This document shows, piece by piece, positions 4,810 to 7,119 of a DNA stretch of 7,119 nucleotides. Source of the DNA: Candidatus Melainabacteria bacterium GWA2_34_9 (lineage in GTDB: Bacteria > Cyanobacteriota > Vampirovibrionia > Gastranaerophilales > UBA9971); assembly GCA_001784535.1 (NCBI GenBank), contig MFRJ01000047.1:1-7119 (forward strand). Reading direction: 5' to 3'. Both the position numbers and the translations under genes were made by a program. How positions within the stretch are numbered: position 1 is the first letter of the stretch; the number at the start of each line of letters is the position of its first letter. The notes beneath the pieces are model-generated. The model was not told the DNA's origin and searched no databases. It saw only the letters and a list, made by a program, of their open reading frames with translations.

Positions 4810-6537
4810 TTATGCAGTTTTTGCAATAAGTTCAATAACTTTATTAACTGCTTCATCCTTTGGAACTACAAGCATTTCGCCTGTGGAACGGATTTTTATT
4901 TCAACATTTCCTTCAGTAATAGTTTTCCCGACAGTTATTCTTACAGGGATACCTATTAAATCAGCATCTTTAAATTTTACTCCTGCTCTTTCAGACCTGT
5001 CATCAATAATAACTTCAACTTTTTTATCCATAAGTTCTTTATAGAAAGCTTCTGCTGTTCTCATTTGAAGTTCATCATTAACATTTACAGGAACTATACT
5101 TACATGATATGGAGCGATAGACATTGGCCATTGAATTCCGTTTTCATCGTGATATCTTTCAACAGCCGCAGCCGCAGTTCTTGAAACTCCTATTCCGTAG
5201 CAGCCCATCACAAAAGGTTGTTCTTTGCCGTTTTCATCCGTAAAAGTTGATTTCATTTTTTTGGAATATTTTGTTCCGAGTTTAAAGATGTTTCCGACTT
5301 CGATTCCTTTTGTGATATCAAGTTTTCCGTCACAGACAGGACAGGTTTCGCCTGCTTCAGCAAGTCTGATATCAGTTACTATTTTGGGAAGATCAATTTC
5401 TTTGCCCCAATTTGCGCCAACTAAATGCATGTCTGTTTTGTTAATCCCGACCACAAAGTTCTTTAATTCAGTTATACTGTTGTCGCCTATAACTTGAACA
5501 TTAATTCCTTTAGGACCTATAAAGCCTGACCCCGTATTAAAACCATTTTTTTCAACAAGGTCTTTAACTTCATCATCACTTGCAATTCTTATTTCGTTTG
5601 CATCAATAGCATTTTTAAGTTTAATTTCTTCGATCGCTTTGTCTCCTCTTATAAGAGCAAGAACATATCTTTTATCTGCAACGTATACAAGAGTTTTGCA
5701 TATTGCAGACGGTGCAATATTAAAGAATTTTGCTAAATCTTCAATGGATTTTACGTTTGGAGTATCAACTTCTTTTGCTTCATTAAATTTACCGTCAGTT
5801 TCCGCAGGAAGCATTTTTGACTCTGCTCTGTTAGAATTTGCGGCATAATCGCAGGTATCACAGAAAAGAACATCATTTTCTCCACTGTCAGTTCTTGTTA
5901 ATACCATAAATTCATGACTTACACTTCCGCCAATAGCCCCTGAATCACTTCTTACCATTCTGGTTTCAAGACCGCATCTGTTGAATATATTTACATAAGC
6001 TTCGGTCATTTTTTGGTAAGAAACATCAAGTCCTGCTTCATCAGCATCAAAGCTGTAAGCATCTTTCATTATAAATTCTTTGCCCCTTAAAAGCCCGAAT
6101 CTTGGTCTTATTTCATCTCTGAATTTGTCCTGAATCTGGTATAAATTGACAGGAAGCTGCCTATAAGACTTTATTTCATCTCTTGCAAGAGCTGTAATGA
6201 TTTCTTCGTGTGTTGGTCCGAGACAACACATTTTTCCATGCCTGTCTTGAAGACGCATTAACTCTTTGCCGTAAACTTCCCATCTTCCTGATTCCTGCCA
6301 CAGTTCTTCAGGCTGAAGTATGGGAAGTAACAATTCCTGCGCGTCTTTGGCATCCATTTCTTCCCGTATTATGGTTTCGATTTTTTTAAGCACTTTCCAC
6401 AGAAGAGGCATGTATGTATAAATTCCGCTCGTTGTTTTTCTTATAAATCCTGCTCTTACAAGGAGCTGGTGGCTGACTACTTCGGCATCAGCAGGTGTTT
6501 CTCTTAAAGTTGTAAAAAACATTTTTGACATTTTCAT
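4810..6537 (-). CDS. proS: Prolyl-tRNA synthetase, bacterial type with INS editing domain
   Basis: This class II enzyme charges tRNA-Pro with proline in the cytoplasm. The 575-aa length is usual for the bacterial form. It opens with the family start FFTTLRETPADAEVVSHQLL (7-26). Motif 1 lies around 38-72; THEE (109-112) and motif 2 (139-163, FRDEIRPRFG...KEFIMKDAYSF) follow, then the HEF of the active-site region (208-210). The inserted YbaK-like editing domain spans about 225-395, with GDKAIEEIKLKNA (298-310) and GFIGPKG (338-344); it clears mischarged Ala-tRNA. Cys pairs CDTC (226-229) and CPVC (399-402) flank it. Motif 3 is GCYGIGVSR (445-453), and the anticodon-binding domain fills about 475-575. 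The ATG at 6537 is preferred because AAGAGGA (6547-6553) lies 9 nt away; the Met codons 3 and 6 are worse placed. All key motifs are intact. It stands between the ompH-like and EF-hand genes and is probably transcribed on its own, since a terminator separates it from ompH. Confidence 0.97.
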   Translation of the reverse strand: MKMSKMFFTTLRETPADAEVVSHQLLVRAGFIRKTTSGIYTYMPLLWKVLKKIETIIREEMDAKDAQELLLPILQPEELWQESGRWEVYGKELMRLQDRHGKMCCLGPTHEEIITALARDEIKSYRQLPVNLYQIQDKFRDEIRPRFGLLRGKEFIMKDAYSFDADEAGLDVSYQKMTEAYVNIFNRCGLETRMVRSDSGAIGGSVSHEFMVLTRTDSGENDVLFCDTCDYAANSNRAESKMLPAETDGKFNEAKEVDTPNVKSIEDLAKFFNIAPSAICKTLVYVADKRYVLALIRGDKAIEEIKLKNAIDANEIRIASDDEVKDLVEKNGFNTGSGFIGPKGINVQVIGDNSITELKNFVVGINKTDMHLVGANWGKEIDLPKIVTDIRLAEAGETCPVCDGKLDITKGIEVGNIFKLGTKYSKKMKSTFTDENGKEQPFVMGCYGIGVSRTAAAAVERYHDENGIQWPMSIAPYHVSIVPVNVNDELQMRTAEAFYKELMDKKVEVIIDDRSERAGVKFKDADLIGIPVRITVGKTITEGNVEIKIRSTGEMLVVPKDEAVNKVIELIAKTA

Positions 6538-6560
6538 AAGGAAAAATCCTCTTAAAATTA

Positions 6561-6566
6561 ATATTA
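6561..6566 (-). promoter_or_regulatory. proS: Possible -10 box for proS
   Basis: TAATAT on the minus strand lies 23 bp before the proS ATG and just upstream of the AAGAGGA ribosome binding site. The -35 position is only T-rich. A promoter is expected here because the ompH-like gene is closed by its own terminator at 6590-6626, but the match itself is weak. Confidence 0.3.
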
Positions 6567-6589
6567 TTTAAGTATTTTATTAAAAAAAT

Positions 6590-6626
6590 GCATATAAAAC
6601 AAATGCACCGGTTTTTTCCAGTGCAT
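6590..6626 (-). terminator. Intrinsic terminator of the ompH-like gene
   Basis: A 9-bp stem (6603-6611 with 6618-6626) has a 6-nt loop and is followed on the minus strand by a T-rich tail (TTGTTTTAT). One pair is a G-U wobble when read on the minus strand but a C/A mismatch on the plus strand, which supports use in the leftward direction. It starts 24 bp past the stop codon at 6650. Confidence 0.7.
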
Positions 6627-6649
6627 CCAAGTATTGATTAAAAAATATT

Positions 6650-7096
6650 TTATTTGTTTAATTCGGCAAGAACATCCTCTGTAATATCTTTTCCGCCTAT
6701 AATAACGTTGTCTTTTCTGAAAATACAATCAATTTTTTTATTTTCAGCGACTTTTTTTACTGAGTTAACAATATTGTCCTGAAGAGACTGTACGTTTTTC
6801 TCGTATTCAGCCTTGAAAACATTGTTTTTTTGTTGAATTTCTTCAGTTAATTTTTTTTCAAGCTCGGCTTTTTCTGTATCTGTTTTAGCATTATTGACTT
6901 GACTTCTTGCATCAGTTAACATTTTTTGAATTTCATTTTGCTGATTGTTAACACTTGTCGTAATAGATTGAGCTTTTGAGTAACTGCTAAGAATTTTTGA
7001 CATATCAACAAACCCGATTGTTTGCGCTGCAGAAGCTTCCAAGTTTGAACAAAGCATTGTTCCCATTACCGCAAGTGAAATAATAATTTTTTTCAT
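6650..7096 (-). CDS. OmpH/Skp-family periplasmic chaperone
   Basis: The family binds unfolded outer-membrane proteins in the periplasm and carries them to the Bam complex. The 148-aa product starts with a classic Sec signal peptide: MKK, a hydrophobic core (4-15), and a likely cut after ASA or ASAA (residues 21-24). Cys16 is not in a proper lipobox, so a lipoprotein is unlikely. The mature part begins IGFVDMSKILSSYSKAQ (27-43), the conserved OmpH opening, then a long charged coiled-coil arm (about 44-118), then the closing strands IDCIFRKDNVIIGGKDITEDVLAELNK (122-148), close to the family ending '..GG.DIT..VL..LN'. The length is usual. AAGGAG (7103-7108) lies 6 nt before the ATG. The presence of this gene implies a double-membrane cell. 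It is the first minus-strand gene within the window; an upstream partner such as bamA would lie outside. I do not assign skp because distant family members have not all been tested. Confidence 0.9.
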   Translation of the reverse strand: MKKIIISLAVMGTMLCSNLEASAAQTIGFVDMSKILSSYSKAQSITTSVNNQQNEIQKMLTDARSQVNNAKTDTEKAELEKKLTEEIQQKNNVFKAEYEKNVQSLQDNIVNSVKKVAENKKIDCIFRKDNVIIGGKDITEDVLAELNK

Positions 7097-7119
7097 GTTA
7101 ATCTCCTTCTCTGATTTAT

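Noticed and set aside
5225..5848. Plus-strand frames (90 and 69 aa) opposite proS
   Set aside because: They are shadows of a well-conserved gene, with no ribosome binding site or motif.
7030..7060. Lipoprotein reading of the OmpH-like signal peptide because of Cys16
   Set aside because: Residues before the Cys (GTML) do not fit a lipobox, and a normal Sec cleavage site (ASAA) follows.
1..7119. Mobile element, CRISPR array, toxin-antitoxin or defence system
   Set aside because: No transposase, integrase, repeat-spacer pattern, nuclease or paired toxin-like genes were seen; the window reads as ordinary chromosomal genes.

Overview
The window is AT-rich (roughly two-thirds A+T by eye) and uses the standard bacterial code with clear Shine-Dalgarno sites. 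It carries mostly chromosomal housekeeping and envelope genes. The best guess for the source is a non-photosynthetic relative of cyanobacteria (Vampirovibrionia/Melainabacteria, Gastranaerophilales-like). This rests on base composition, the style of the OmpH/Skp-like protein, and a 127-aa conserved protein that resembles cyanobacterial hypotheticals from memory. It is an inference of moderate-to-low confidence, and no rRNA or other phylogenetic marker is present to settle it.

Left part (1-797): a small minus-strand gene of 45 codons (135-272) has a very good ribosome binding site and its own intrinsic terminator (81-103). The following ~525 bp of divergent spacer (273-797) holds no convincing gene. 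It does contain a perfect 15-bp hairpin upstream of the small gene, a good sigma-70 promoter reading rightward (530-559), and a second long imperfect hairpin (592-645) that would lie in the 5' leader of the glycosyltransferase transcript.

Middle part (798-4171, all plus strand): a GT4-type glycosyltransferase, a two-helix membrane protein with a coiled-coil tail resembling LapA/DUF1049, a 127-aa conserved protein, a 107-aa protein of unknown function closed by an intrinsic terminator (3362-3393), and then a PlsC-type 1-acyl-glycerol-3-phosphate acyltransferase. The glycosyltransferase, membrane protein and acyltransferase all point to envelope and lipid work, but only the first three genes are close enough to look like one transcription unit.

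Right part (4168-7096, all minus strand): an OmpH/Skp-like periplasmic chaperone with a signal peptide and its own terminator, then prolyl-tRNA synthetase with the bacterial INS editing domain, then an EF-hand protein that may be read through from proS. The EF-hand gene and plsC converge and their stop codons overlap by 4 bp, with no terminator between them.

No mobile element, CRISPR array, tRNA, rRNA or recognisable defence system was found. The least explained parts are the 45-aa gene with its structured upstream region and the small conserved proteins of unknown function.
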